From the NCBI GenBank assembly GCA_020630715.1, contig JAHDIQ010000007.1:1-64000 (forward strand): a stretch of 64,000 bases of DNA, given 5' to 3'. Numbering within the stretch: the first letter of the stretch is position 1; each line of letters begins with the position of its first letter. This DNA is from Nonlabens sp. (GTDB lineage Bacteria; Bacteroidota; Bacteroidia; Flavobacteriales; Flavobacteriaceae). Below the pieces are notes generated by a model. That model was not told the origin of the DNA. It saw only the letters and a program-made list of their open reading frames with translations, and ran no database searches. The position numbers and the translations under genes are program-made. Below, in pieces: positions 20,286 to 28,563 of this stretch.

Positions 20286-22472
20286 ATGGCAGAAACAACA
20301 ACCGAGCTAGAGGAACATTTAAAGAAATTTTTTGGCTTTGATCAATTTAGAGGATTACAAAAACAAGTAATCACCTCATTATTAAATAAGGAAGATGTAT
20401 TTGTGATCATGCCTACCGGTGGTGGTAAATCATTATGCTATCAATTACCAGCTTTAATGCAAGAAGGTACTGCAATTGTAGTATCGCCACTTATTGCATT
20501 AATGAAAAATCAAGTCGACGCCATACGTGGTATAAGTGATCATGATGGTGTGGCGCATGTATTAAATTCGTCCTTAAATAAAGGAGAAATACAGCAAGTA
20601 AAAGATGATATTGCAAATGGTGTGACTAAATTATTATACGTCGCTCCAGAATCGCTTACTAAAGATGAATATGCAGATTTTTTAAAAGAGCATAAAATCT
20701 CCTTTCTAGCTGTAGATGAGGCGCACTGTATTAGTGAATGGGGACACGATTTTAGACCAGAATATCGCAACTTACGTAAAATCATAGATCGCATAGATGA
20801 AGGTATTCCTATTATAGGTCTTACGGCAACGGCAACGCCTAAGGTAAGAGAGGATATTCTTAAAAACCTCCATATTCAAGATGCTACTAGTTATCAGGCA
20901 TCCTTTAATAGACCTAATTTATATTACGAGGTACGACCTAAAACCGGTCAGGTAGATTCTGACATTACTAGATTTATTAAAGGTAATGAAGGTAAAAGCG
21001 GTATTGTATATTGTCTATCACGTAAACGTGTAGAAGAACTTGCGCAGGTATTACAAGTAAATGGAATCAAAGCAGTTCCTTATCACGCAGGACTAGATGC
21101 AAAAACTAGAGTGAAGCATCAGGATATGTTCCTTATGGAAGATGTGGATGTTGTCGTGGCGACGATTGCCTTTGGGATGGGAATTGACAAGCCAGATGTG
21201 CGTTTTGTCATTCACCATGACATTCCTAAATCTATAGAATCATATTATCAGGAAACTGGTCGCGCTGGTCGTGATGGCGGTGAAGGTCACTGTCTAGCCT
21301 ACTATAGTTATAAAGACATTGAGAAACTAGAAAAATTCATGTCTGGAAAACCTATTGCAGAACAAGAAATAGGTCATGCATTACTACAGGAAATGGTAGG
21401 GTATGCAGAAACCAGCATGAGTCGTAGACAGTTTATTTTACACTACTTTGGTGAAGAGTTTGATCCAGCTACCGGCGATGGTGGTGATATGGATGATAAT
21501 ATGCGCAATCCTAAACCTCAAAAAGAAGCAGTGGATGATGTTAAAAAATTAATTAACGTCATTGAAGCCTCTGGAGAGCGTTACAAATCAAAGGATATTG
21601 TAAATATTATGATGGGCAAGACTAATGCGATGATAAGCTCTCATAAGTTAGATCAACAAGATTTTTTTGGAAGTGGTAAAGACAAAGAACCTACGTACTG
21701 GACCGCTTTAATCAGGCAAGTATTAGTTGCTAGATATATTAAGAAAGATATTGAATCTTACGGAACCTTACAGTTGCTAGATGCTGGGAAAGATTTTGTC
21801 AAAACAGGGAAAACCTTTATGATGACAGAAGATCATGCGTACCATTTAGACGACGCATCGCCTAAAGTTCAAGGTGGCGCAACGGATAACAGACTGGTTA
21901 AAATGTTGAAAGACCTGCGTAAAAAAGTAGGTGCTCAAAAAAATGTACCACCTTATGTAGTGTTTCAAGATCCATCACTGGATGATATGGCGACAAAGTA
22001 TCCTATCACGATGGAAGAAATGGCAAATATTCATGGTGTAGGTGAAGGAAAAGCACGCAAATACGGCGCAAAATTCTTAGAATTAATCAATCAGTATGTA
22101 GAAGATAATGATATCACCAGACCAGATGATCTCATCATTAAATCTACTGGCTCTAAGTCTGGTAATAAGTTATACTTTATTACTAGTATAGATCGTAAGT
22201 TAAGTTTTGACGATATCGCTAGTGCAAAAGGTATGGAGATGAACGATTTAATAAATGAATTAGAAAGCATTGTCTACAGTGGTACTAAACTCAATGTAGG
22301 TTACTGGGTTGAAGAGATGCTAGATGAAGACCAGCAGGAAGAATTACATGAATACTTTTTAGAATCAGAAACTGATGGTATCGATGAAGCGATGGAAGAA
22401 TTTGACGGCGACTATGAAGAAGAAGAAATCAGATTGTACCGTTTAAAGTTTATTAGCGAGGTGGCTAATTAA
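20286..22472 (+). CDS. recQ: ATP-dependent DNA helicase RecQ (zinc cysteines absent)
   Basis: A 728-residue SF2 helicase. Walker A MPTGGGKSLCYQLP is at about residues 43-56 and the DEAH box (VDEAHCISEWGHDFRP) at about 140-155. Motif VI is QETGRAGRDG, followed by an RQC winged helix and an HRDC domain (about 555-610). A C-terminal HTH-like extension ends in an acidic tail. The RecQ zinc-binding region (about residues 380-410) reads YAETSMSRRQFILHYFGEEF and then GDGGDMDDNMRNP, with none of the four usual cysteines. RecQ acts in recombinational repair and fork restart. The next gene starts 2 bp after its stop. Confidence 0.93.
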   Translation: MAETTTELEEHLKKFFGFDQFRGLQKQVITSLLNKEDVFVIMPTGGGKSLCYQLPALMQEGTAIVVSPLIALMKNQVDAIRGISDHDGVAHVLNSSLNKGEIQQVKDDIANGVTKLLYVAPESLTKDEYADFLKEHKISFLAVDEAHCISEWGHDFRPEYRNLRKIIDRIDEGIPIIGLTATATPKVREDILKNLHIQDATSYQASFNRPNLYYEVRPKTGQVDSDITRFIKGNEGKSGIVYCLSRKRVEELAQVLQVNGIKAVPYHAGLDAKTRVKHQDMFLMEDVDVVVATIAFGMGIDKPDVRFVIHHDIPKSIESYYQETGRAGRDGGEGHCLAYYSYKDIEKLEKFMSGKPIAEQEIGHALLQEMVGYAETSMSRRQFILHYFGEEFDPATGDGGDMDDNMRNPKPQKEAVDDVKKLINVIEASGERYKSKDIVNIMMGKTNAMISSHKLDQQDFFGSGKDKEPTYWTALIRQVLVARYIKKDIESYGTLQLLDAGKDFVKTGKTFMMTEDHAYHLDDASPKVQGGATDNRLVKMLKDLRKKVGAQKNVPPYVVFQDPSLDDMATKYPITMEEMANIHGVGEGKARKYGAKFLELINQYVEDNDITRPDDLIIKSTGSKSGNKLYFITSIDRKLSFDDIASAKGMEMNDLINELESIVYSGTKLNVGYWVEEMLDEDQQEELHEYFLESETDGIDEAMEEFDGDYEEEEIRLYRLKFISEVAN

Positions 22473-22474
22473 GG

Positions 22475-22951
22475 ATGCGCTATGTAGTAGATTTTAATAG
22501 GGAACAAATTGCAGACCATTTTTTTAGCAGTTGTGACGGTTACTTAGATGACTATCACAAAGTTTATATCAAACCACTAGGCCCAGGAGGTAATCAATTT
22601 CAAGCATTTGTATACTACAAACATCAACGTACTGATTACGATTATATACGTGTAAATTTATTTTTAGAAGAGATTTCTAAATACAGTACAGAAATTAGAC
22701 TCGATCATTTTAAAGGTGAGGCATTTAATGATAAATGGCGTAAATCACTTTTATTAGGATTATTCATCGCCCTTATTGTTTCAATAGTCTTAAGGAGTAT
22801 TTTTAAGATATCAATCAATCACTTGTTGATCATCTATCCATTTATTTTTGCTCTGTCTTACGTGGTTCTAACACAATACGCTAAGTACAAATATTCAGCA
22901 CAAAAATCTTTGATTTTTAAAGTTTTAAAACATAAAATAAGCAAAATATAA
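22475..22951 (+). CDS. Hypothetical protein with C-terminal membrane pair
   Basis: A 158-residue protein I do not recognise. The first 90 residues are soluble and rich in Asp/Tyr (FFSSCDGYLDDYHKVY). Two hydrophobic segments follow at about 91-110 and 113-137, then a short basic tail. It begins 2 bp after the recQ stop, so it is probably cotranscribed, but nothing in the sequence shows a functional link to recQ. Confidence 0.6.
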   Translation: MRYVVDFNREQIADHFFSSCDGYLDDYHKVYIKPLGPGGNQFQAFVYYKHQRTDYDYIRVNLFLEEISKYSTEIRLDHFKGEAFNDKWRKSLLLGLFIALIVSIVLRSIFKISINHLLIIYPFIFALSYVVLTQYAKYKYSAQKSLIFKVLKHKISKI

Positions 22952-23010
22952 TCTGCTTAAATTCTTCTATGAGGTTTGATTTTGTTGATTCGTTATTTAT
23001 CATTAGAAAA

Positions 23011-23030
23011 TAAGTACGTTTTTAAGTACT
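23011..23030. promoter_or_regulatory. Paired GTAC operator of yefM-yoeB
   Basis: AAGTAC occurs at 23012-23017 and 23024-23029. The GTAC centres are 12 bp apart, just upstream of the -7 box. This matches the known YefM-YoeB operator plan of two short palindromes 12 bp centre to centre. Confidence 0.6.
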
Positions 23031-23036
23031 TTGTTG

Positions 23037-23044
23037 TATATTTG
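23037..23044 (+). promoter_or_regulatory. -7 box TATATTTG for yefM
   Basis: Exact TAnnTTTG match ending 4 nt before the ATG at 23049, implying a leaderless mRNA. Confidence 0.6.
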
Positions 23045-23048
23045 TATT

Positions 23049-23297
23049 ATGGAGGTAGTAAATTATACAGATTTTAGGTCTAATCTTAAGCATTGGTTTG
23101 ATAAAGTGATTAACGATGTAAGTGATATCGTAATTAAACGAAAGAACGGTAAGGATTTGGTATTAATATCATTAGATGAATATAATTCCCTTAAAGAAAC
23201 TAACTATCTACTCACGGGAAAAAATAGAGATGTACTTTTAGATTCTATAAAAGAGTTAGAATCAGGTGCTGGAATTGAGAAAGATCTTATAAAATAG
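23049..23297 (+). CDS. yefM: Antitoxin of YefM/Phd family
   Basis: An 82-residue antitoxin. The N-terminal MEVVNYTDFRSNLKHWFDKV through VLISLDEYNSLKET is the YefM/Phd DNA-binding fold; the C-terminal segment should wrap the toxin. It neutralises YoeB and, with it, represses the operon. The toxin gene starts on the base after its stop codon. An ATG six codons upstream (23031) overlaps the -7 box, so 23049 is the likely start. Confidence 0.9.
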   Translation: MEVVNYTDFRSNLKHWFDKVINDVSDIVIKRKNGKDLVLISLDEYNSLKETNYLLTGKNRDVLLDSIKELESGAGIEKDLIK

Positions 23298-23558
23298 ATG
23301 AAACTTATATGGTCTAGTTCTTCATGGAACGATTATCTCTACTGGCAAAAGGTAGATAAAAAGATGGTTAAACGTATTAATGATCTTGTGAAAAGCACCA
23401 TGCGTACGCCTTTTGAAGGAATAGGTAAACCCGAAGCTTTAAAAGGAGATTTACAAGGATACTGGTCTAGAAGAATTACTTCAGAACATAGGCTAGTTTA
23501 TAAATATCATGAAAACCAATTATTTATTGCGGCTTGCCGTTATCACTATACTAAGTAA
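23298..23558 (+). CDS. yoeB: mRNA interferase toxin YoeB
   Basis: An 86-residue RelE-superfamily ribonuclease that cleaves mRNA on the ribosome. The diagnostic features are all present: GIGKPEALKGDLQGYWSRRI in the middle, with the catalytic Glu and Arg, and the C-terminal IAACRYHY, with the catalytic His-Tyr. The length matches E. coli YoeB (84 residues). It is coupled to yefM with no intergenic base. Confidence 0.94.
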   Translation: MKLIWSSSSWNDYLYWQKVDKKMVKRINDLVKSTMRTPFEGIGKPEALKGDLQGYWSRRITSEHRLVYKYHENQLFIAACRYHYTK

Positions 23559-23680
23559 GTTCATATCCCTTATTTACAATGAATAATAAAAGGTATAACT
23601 ACTAGAATTTAAAATGAGGATTCTAACGCTTCTTAAATCAGAACATATTTCTCTAAAAAGAATTACAAATATGTGATTAT

Positions 23681-23694
23681 GCTTTCGCGAAAGC
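23681..23694. repeat. 14-bp palindrome GCTTTCGCGAAAGC
   Basis: Perfect copy in the 298-bp gap between yoeB and the Arg-rich protein gene; one of two intergenic copies. Confidence 0.9.
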
Positions 23695-23755
23695 AAAACA
23701 TTTTCAAAGTATAACTACCACATTTTTAATTTGTTAAAACTATTATTCACAAATG

Positions 23756-23775
23756 TTACGCAAACGTTTGCGTAA
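23756..23775. promoter_or_regulatory. 20-bp perfect palindrome, LacI-type operator
   Basis: TTACGCAAACGTTTGCGTAA has the central CAAACGTTTG of LacI/CcpA-family operators. The central 18 bp (TACGCAAACGTTTGCGTA) recur upstream of the fasciclin gene (44201-44220). No LacI-family gene is in the window. Confidence 0.7.
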
Positions 23776-23796
23776 ATGGCACGACTGTTGAAACTG

Positions 23797-23829
23797 CTCT
23801 AGTAAGCGGAAGCCGAAAAGCTACTAGAG
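23797..23829 (+). promoter_or_regulatory. Leader stem-loop
   Basis: CTCTAGTA and TACTAGAG form an 8-bp perfect stem with a 17-nt loop, ending 27 bp before the start codon at 23857. It could fold in the mRNA leader and affect stability or translation. Confidence 0.45.
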
Positions 23830-23856
23830 TAGGCACAAACCCTAAATTTCAAAATC

Positions 23857-24444
23857 ATGAAAAAAAGGCTACTATTTATCGCAGTAAGCGTGATCTTAAT
23901 GATGACCACTGCACAAGCAAGTGAAGTAACGAGCGACGTTACCACAAATGATTTTAAGGGTTATTTAAATCCTTATCGCAATGTACAACCTGTGCTCTTC
24001 CAGTTAAACGGAATAGACTATGCGATTTTTCCAGATGGAACTTTACAGTATGAATTGCCGCAACGTCGTTTTGTACGTAACAATAACAGATGGAATCGCA
24101 GAAATAATTTTAATACAAGATTCAATAGCCGTAGAGGATTTGTACGTCATAATAGATTAGGTCAAGTGACGCGAATAGGAAATACACGTATTTCATATTT
24201 CCCTAACGGTCAGGTCGCTAGAATAGGACATTTAAGAACAGATTATATAGGAAGAAACGGTGTATTACGCCAGATAGGTGGATTAGAAGTGCGATACAAC
24301 CGTCGTGGTCAGTTAATTGCGGCTCGCGGTTGTGTGGATCAAAGATTGATAGATTGTACTTTTCAAGAATTTGGCACCTTTCAAACCGCAGATCCTGATG
24401 CGTGGGATGATGGTTTCTTCTTTAAGAAAGCACCAGTAAAATAA
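23857..24444 (+). CDS. Secreted Arg/Asn-rich protein with hairpin repeats
   Basis: A 195-residue protein with a Sec signal peptide (MKKRLLFIAVSVILMMTTAQA, about 21 residues). A very basic central region (residues 75-105, many RNN/RWN motifs) is followed by about four short repeats of the form G-Q-V-x-R-I-G-x5-Y (about 100-165). It has two cysteines near 167 and 175 and an aromatic C-terminus. I do not recognise a named family. Its promoter region carries the same operator palindrome as the FAS1 lipoprotein gene at 43165-44163, so the two are probably co-regulated envelope proteins. Start by signal peptide. Confidence 0.7.
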   Translation: MKKRLLFIAVSVILMMTTAQASEVTSDVTTNDFKGYLNPYRNVQPVLFQLNGIDYAIFPDGTLQYELPQRRFVRNNNRWNRRNNFNTRFNSRRGFVRHNRLGQVTRIGNTRISYFPNGQVARIGHLRTDYIGRNGVLRQIGGLEVRYNRRGQLIAARGCVDQRLIDCTFQEFGTFQTADPDAWDDGFFFKKAPVK

Positions 24445-24465
24445 AAACTAATATGCCGTAATGAT

Positions 24466-24500
24466 AAACCATCTTAAAGGAAACTTTAAGGTGGTTTTTT
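24466..24500 (+). terminator. Rho-independent terminator
   Basis: AACCATCTTAAAG and CTTTAAGGTGGTT form a 13-bp stem (one G-T pair) with a GAAA loop, followed by a T tract. Confidence 0.88.
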
Positions 24501-24550
24501 AATTGGCAAAACTTTGATTTCTTTACTTAGGTGAAACTATTGTGTTCATT

Positions 24551-24558
24551 TATATTTG
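24551..24558 (+). promoter_or_regulatory. -7 box TATATTTG for cyclophilin-FKBP gene
   Basis: Exact TAnnTTTG match 20 nt before the ATG at 24579; it rules against an in-frame ATG at 24531. Confidence 0.55.
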
Positions 24559-24578
24559 CACCCTTAAAAATCAACAAT

Positions 24579-25511
24579 ATGCAAGACGGTATTTACGCAA
24601 AATTTGATACTACAAAAGGAGAAATTCTAGTGCAATTGCACCATGATAAAACACCTGGTACAGTAGGAAACTTTGTTGCCCTAGCCGAAGGTAATTTAGA
24701 AAACGATGCAAAACCTCAAGGAACACCTTACTACGATGGATTGAAATTTCACCGTGTAATTCCAGATTTTATGATTCAAGGTGGTGATCCACAAGGAACT
24801 GGTGCTGGTGGTCCTGGATATAAATTTGATGATGAATTTCATCCAGAATTACGTCATGATGGTCCTGGAGTATTAAGTATGGCAAATGCTGGTCCTGGAA
24901 CAAATGGGTCACAGTTCTTTATCACTCATATTGAAACGGCATGGCTGGATGATAAGCACACCGTTTTTGGTAAAGTAATAGAAGGTCAGGATGTGGTAGA
25001 TGCTATTGCTCAAGGTGATGAAATTAAAACAGTAACGATACTAAGAGAAGGAGAAGACGCAAATGGTTTTAATGCTGTAGAATCTTTTAGACAATTTGAA
25101 GGCGCTGCAAAACAGCGTGAAGAACAAGCACGCAAGCAAGCAGAACAAGAACTAGATGAAATCGCTGCTGGTTTTGATAAAACAGATAGTGGTTTGCGCT
25201 ATAAAATTATAAATCAAGGTGATGGTGTGCTGGCAGAAAAAGGAAAGACCGTTTCTGTACATTATAAAGGAATGCTTCCTAATGGTAAAGTATTTGACTC
25301 TAGTTATTCACGTAATCAACCTATAGATTTTCAATTAGGCGCTGGACAGGTAATCGCTGGATGGGATGAAGGAATCTCATTGCTTAAAGTAGGTGATAAA
25401 GCACGATTAGTAATACCATCGCATATCGCTTATGGTAGTGCTGGTGCTGGTGGTGTTATTCCGCCAGATGCTACGTTAGTATTTGATGTAGAGTTAGTTG
25501 CGGTAAAGTAG
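24579..25511 (+). CDS. Cyclophilin-FKBP fusion peptidylprolyl isomerase
   Basis: A 310-residue protein joining two unrelated prolyl isomerase folds. A cyclophilin domain (about residues 1-165: [39 protein letters not shown]) is linked by a charged helical segment ([15 protein letters not shown], about 175-195) to an FKBP domain. That domain (about 205-310) has [35 protein letters not shown] and [13 protein letters not shown]. No signal peptide is evident from the chosen start, so it is probably cytoplasmic. Such fusions occur in other Bacteroidota. Both domains look intact. Confidence 0.93.
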   Translation: MQDGIYAKFDTTKGEILVQLHHDKTPGTVGNFVALAEGNLENDAKPQGTPYYDGLKFHRVIPDFMIQGGDPQGTGAGGPGYKFDDEFHPELRHDGPGVLSMANAGPGTNGSQFFITHIETAWLDDKHTVFGKVIEGQDVVDAIAQGDEIKTVTILREGEDANGFNAVESFRQFEGAAKQREEQARKQAEQELDEIAAGFDKTDSGLRYKIINQGDGVLAEKGKTVSVHYKGMLPNGKVFDSSYSRNQPIDFQLGAGQVIAGWDEGISLLKVGDKARLVIPSHIAYGSAGAGGVIPPDATLVFDVELVAVK

Positions 25512-25533
25512 CCAACTCACTTATATAAATTTT

Positions 25534-25569
25534 AAAAGCACTTGTTCCTTGTGAATAGGTGCTTTTTTT
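25534..25569 (+). terminator. Rho-independent terminator
   Basis: AAAAGCAC and GTGCTTTT pair across a 17-nt loop and run into a T tract. The same stem sequence is used after clpS at 31083. Confidence 0.75.
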
Positions 25570-25570
25570 A

Positions 25571-25637
25571 GGTTCAAAGTTCAAGGTTCAAGGTTCAAGG
25601 TTCAAGGTTCAAGGTTCAAGGTTCCAAGCTCCAAGTT
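25571..25637. repeat. Heptamer tandem array (GGTTCAA)x7 with degenerate tail
   Basis: Seven consecutive heptamers, the second reading AGTTCAA, followed by decayed copies (GGTTCCAA, GCTCCAA, GTTC). It lies just after the terminator. Confidence 0.9.
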
Positions 25638-25662
25638 CTAGATTTAACATTCTAAACTCAAA

Positions 25663-25750
25663 TACTCACACCTCACACCTCACACTTCACAACTCACAGC
25701 CTCACAGCCTCACAGCTCAATGACTCACATACTCCTCACAAACTCCTCAC
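25663..25750. repeat. CTCACA-rich low-complexity stretch
   Basis: Irregular repeats of CTCACA/CTCACACC/CTCACAGC. Together with the heptamer array it fills most of the 309-bp gap 25512-25820. No open frame or RNA gene is seen here. Confidence 0.7.
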
Positions 25751-25793
25751 CATTTTCACAATCCCATAACACTAGCAATAATAATGCATCGCT

Positions 25794-25801
25794 TATCTTT
25801 G
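25794..25801 (+). promoter_or_regulatory. -7 box TATCTTTG for DoxX-like gene
   Basis: TAnnTTTG match ending 19 nt before the ATG at 25821. Confidence 0.5.
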
Positions 25802-25820
25802 AAATTGAAAAAGCGATAAC

Positions 25821-26912
25821 ATGAAAGCACTTGTAAAATTTTGTCAATGGTTTGTAGGGCTACTATTTATATTTAGTGGTTTAATTAAGCTTAATGATCC
25901 GTTAGGATTTTCTTACAAACTAGATGAATATTTTAGTGCTGCGGTTTTAGGTTTAGAGTTTTTACAGCCGTTAGCGCTGCCTCTAGCTGTTGTTTTGGTA
26001 ATTTTTGAAGTGGTAGTAGGAGTCATGCTATTACTAGGGTTTCAGAAAAAATTTACGCTGTGGTCACTACTATTAATGATCCTGTTTTTTACGTTCTTAA
26101 CCTTTTATTCTGCGTTTTTTGATAAAGTGACAGATTGTGGTTGTTTTGGTGATGCAATTCCATTAACGCCGTGGGAAAGTTTCTGGAAAGATGTGATCCT
26201 GCTCGTCATGATTGTAATTCTGTTTTTAAACAGTAGGTTTATTGTACCGCTTTTCGTGAAAGCGAAATTAAAAATAGCCGTATTACTCACCACGATCGTT
26301 TGTTTTGCGATTGCCTACTGGGTATTAATGCACTTGCCTATCTTAGATTTTAGAGCCTACAAAGTAGGAACTAACATCGAGGAAGGAATGGCAGAAGATC
26401 CAGATAAACCTGATGTTTATGCTTATGACTGGTACTATATTATAGATGGTAAGGAAGAAATCGTTACTACAGAAGGCTTGCCACCAGAAGGTTATGGTAA
26501 ATACGACAAAGTAGAACCACGAATAATCGAGGAAGGATATGTGCCACCTATTCATGATTTTTCTATAGAAAGAAATGGTGAAAATTTCACAACGGATATG
26601 CTTTCTAAAGAAAAGGTAGCTGTCATTGTTACCTACAATCTAGACAAATCTGAGGCAGATGGAATGTATCAATTAAATGCCTTTATTGATCGTGCAGAAA
26701 GTGCTGGTTATGAAGTTATCGCATTGAGTGCTTCACCAGAAACACAAGCGGTGGAGTTGATGCGTAAGTATGGTTTTGAAACTACATTTTATGTTACAGA
26801 TGAGACTGCGCTAAAAACAATTGTACGTTCTAATCCTGGAATCATGTTGATGGATAAAGGAACGATTACAGCAAAATCACACTGGAACGATATTCAGGAT
26901 CTTAATTTATGA
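25821..26912 (+). CDS. DoxX/MauE-like membrane protein (BT_3928-type)
   Basis: A 363-residue protein. The N-terminal four-helix membrane domain (about 1-140) has FSGLIKLNDPLGFSYKLDEY and the redox-type DCGCFGD motif seen in DoxX/MauE relatives. One further membrane helix follows near 150-170, then a C-terminal domain (about 240-363) with a thioredoxin-like strand pattern but no CxxC. Its function is not established; respiratory or thiol redox roles are typical guesses. A degenerate palindrome copy is at 26249-26263. It overlaps the permease gene by 4 bp. Confidence 0.75.
   Translation: MKALVKFCQWFVGLLFIFSGLIKLNDPLGFSYKLDEYFSAAVLGLEFLQPLALPLAVVLVIFEVVVGVMLLLGFQKKFTLWSLLLMILFFTFLTFYSAFFDKVTDCGCFGDAIPLTPWESFWKDVILLVMIVILFLNSRFIVPLFVKAKLKIAVLLTTIVCFAIAYWVLMHLPILDFRAYKVGTNIEEGMAEDPDKPDVYAYDWYYIIDGKEEIVTTEGLPPEGYGKYDKVEPRIIEEGYVPPIHDFSIERNGENFTTDMLSKEKVAVIVTYNLDKSEADGMYQLNAFIDRAESAGYEVIALSASPETQAVELMRKYGFETTFYVTDETALKTIVRSNPGIMLMDKGTITAKSHWNDIQDLNL
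26249..26263. repeat. Degenerate palindrome copy
   Basis: GCTTTTCGTGAAAGC, a 15-bp variant of the common 14-mer inside the DoxX-like gene. Confidence 0.5.
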
Positions 26913-27985
26913 TCCGTTATGTGATACATAAATTAGGCTATGCAGTATTGACCTTATACGGTGTTGTTACGGTAGTCTTTCTTTTATTTTATTTATTACC
27001 AGGTGATCCTGCTCAAATGATGATGGGTCAGAATGAGTCTGAAGAGCAATTACAAATCATAAGAGCAAAATATGGTTTTGATCAGTCTGTAGGAACTCAA
27101 TATGTATATTTCTTAAATGATTTATCGCCAGTATCATTTCATAGTACTAATCCGGTAGATTATACTTTTAATGATCCTACAACATATAGTGGTTTGAGTC
27201 TTTTTACTATAGGTAAGACTACGACTATGTTAAAATGGCCTTACTTACGTACGTCGTTTCAAAAGACAGGTAAAAAAGTGAGTACTATTATAGGTGATAC
27301 CTTACCTAATACTATGTTACTTGCAGTTGCGGCGATTTGTATTGCTTTGTTTTTAGGATTGATGTTAGGTGTACTTTCTGCATTATATAGAGATACATGG
27401 ATTGATAAGTCGATCCAGATCGTAAGTACGGTGGGAATGAGTGTTCCGTCTTTTTTTAGTGCCATATTATTTGCCTTTTTATTCGGTTATGTGTGGCATC
27501 AATTCACAGGATTAAAAATGAGTGGTAGTTTATATGAGATGGATGATTATGGAACTGGAATGTATATACAGTGGCGCAATTTAATCCTGCCAGCGGTAGT
27601 TTTAGGAATTAGACCACTAGCGGTAATTACACAATTGATGCGTAATAGCTTATTAGAAGTGTTGTCACAAGAATACATCACGACAGCCTATGCAAAAGGA
27701 TTAACTACCTTTCAAGTCATTAAAAAACATGCCTTTAAAAATGCATTGAATCCTGTAATTACAGCGGTAAGTGGCTGGTTTGCTAGTATGCTAGCTGGTG
27801 CGGTTTTTGTGGAGTATATCTTTAACTGGAATGGATTAGGTAAAGAAATTGTAGAAGCATTGAACTCACTAGATCTTCCAGTAATTACTGGAGCGGTATT
27901 AGTAATCGCTAGCCTATTTATTTTAATTAATATTGTAGTGGATTTATTATATACTGTTTTAGATCCTAGAGTACGTTTAGATTAA
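26909..27985 (+). CDS. ABC transporter permease, DppB/OppB type
   Basis: A 358-residue inner-membrane permease of peptide/nickel ABC importers. It has an N-terminal helix with TVVFLLFYLLPGDPAQMMMGQNES, then further helices. The cytoplasmic coupling motif YITTAYAKGLTTFQVIKKHAFKNAL lies at about residues 252-276. A stretch between about 60 and 115 is longer than in E. coli DppB. The partner permease, ATPases and binding protein are not in the window, so it works with subunits encoded elsewhere. Confidence 0.88.
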   Translation: MIRYVIHKLGYAVLTLYGVVTVVFLLFYLLPGDPAQMMMGQNESEEQLQIIRAKYGFDQSVGTQYVYFLNDLSPVSFHSTNPVDYTFNDPTTYSGLSLFTIGKTTTMLKWPYLRTSFQKTGKKVSTIIGDTLPNTMLLAVAAICIALFLGLMLGVLSALYRDTWIDKSIQIVSTVGMSVPSFFSAILFAFLFGYVWHQFTGLKMSGSLYEMDDYGTGMYIQWRNLILPAVVLGIRPLAVITQLMRNSLLEVLSQEYITTAYAKGLTTFQVIKKHAFKNALNPVITAVSGWFASMLAGAVFVEYIFNWNGLGKEIVEALNSLDLPVITGAVLVIASLFILINIVVDLLYTVLDPRVRLD

Positions 27986-27990
27986 ACATT

Positions 27991-28563
27991 ATGAGAAAAC
28001 TTTTTGCGCTTTTTTTACTAGTTACCATTGCTGTCAATGGACAGGAAATTGATGATTTAAAAACCAATTGGAACGATTATAATCAACTCATCAAAACAGG
28101 TGAAATAGAAGATGCCATGACTTATGTGAATCAAGGCATATTTGAAGTACTACCTAAAGAGCAAATGGTAGACATTATGAAATCTATCTTTGAGACTCCA
28201 GGAATGGAGATCCAATTCAAAGAACAAGAAATCACTAATTTTAATGATCCTAAGGTCATTAACAATAAAACATACCTGTTATTTGACTATTATCAAGTTA
28301 TGGATATGAAACTGGAAAGTGTTACAATGGAGGATACAGATATGCAAAGCATGATGTTGTCGCAGTTCCAGAAACAATTTGGCGATGATAAAGTTTCGTA
28401 TAATAAAGACACTAATTTTTTTAAAATAAAAGCAGTTAAAAAAGCGCTAGGTATGTATGATCCTGAAATAGGAGACTGGCGTTTTTTAACTTTAGAAGAT
28501 GGACAACGTTTTTTACTAGAGAAATTTCTAGAAGAAGATGTATTAAAACTGATTTACCCATGA
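27991..28563 (+). CDS. Predicted exported protein, unknown function
   Basis: A 190-residue protein with a signal peptide (MRKLFALFLLVTIAVNGQ, about 18 residues). The mature part is acidic and has no recognisable motif. It lies 5 bp after the permease gene and overlaps tpiA by 4 bp, so it belongs to the transcript running from 25821 to about 30724. No function is proposed. Confidence 0.65.
   Translation: MRKLFALFLLVTIAVNGQEIDDLKTNWNDYNQLIKTGEIEDAMTYVNQGIFEVLPKEQMVDIMKSIFETPGMEIQFKEQEITNFNDPKVINNKTYLLFDYYQVMDMKLESVTMEDTDMQSMMLSQFQKQFGDDKVSYNKDTNFFKIKAVKKALGMYDPEIGDWRFLTLEDGQRFLLEKFLEEDVLKLIYP

Noticed and set aside
25571-25637. Possible iteron-type replication origin
   Set aside because: There is no dnaA, rep gene or DnaA boxes nearby, and the units decay into low-complexity sequence.
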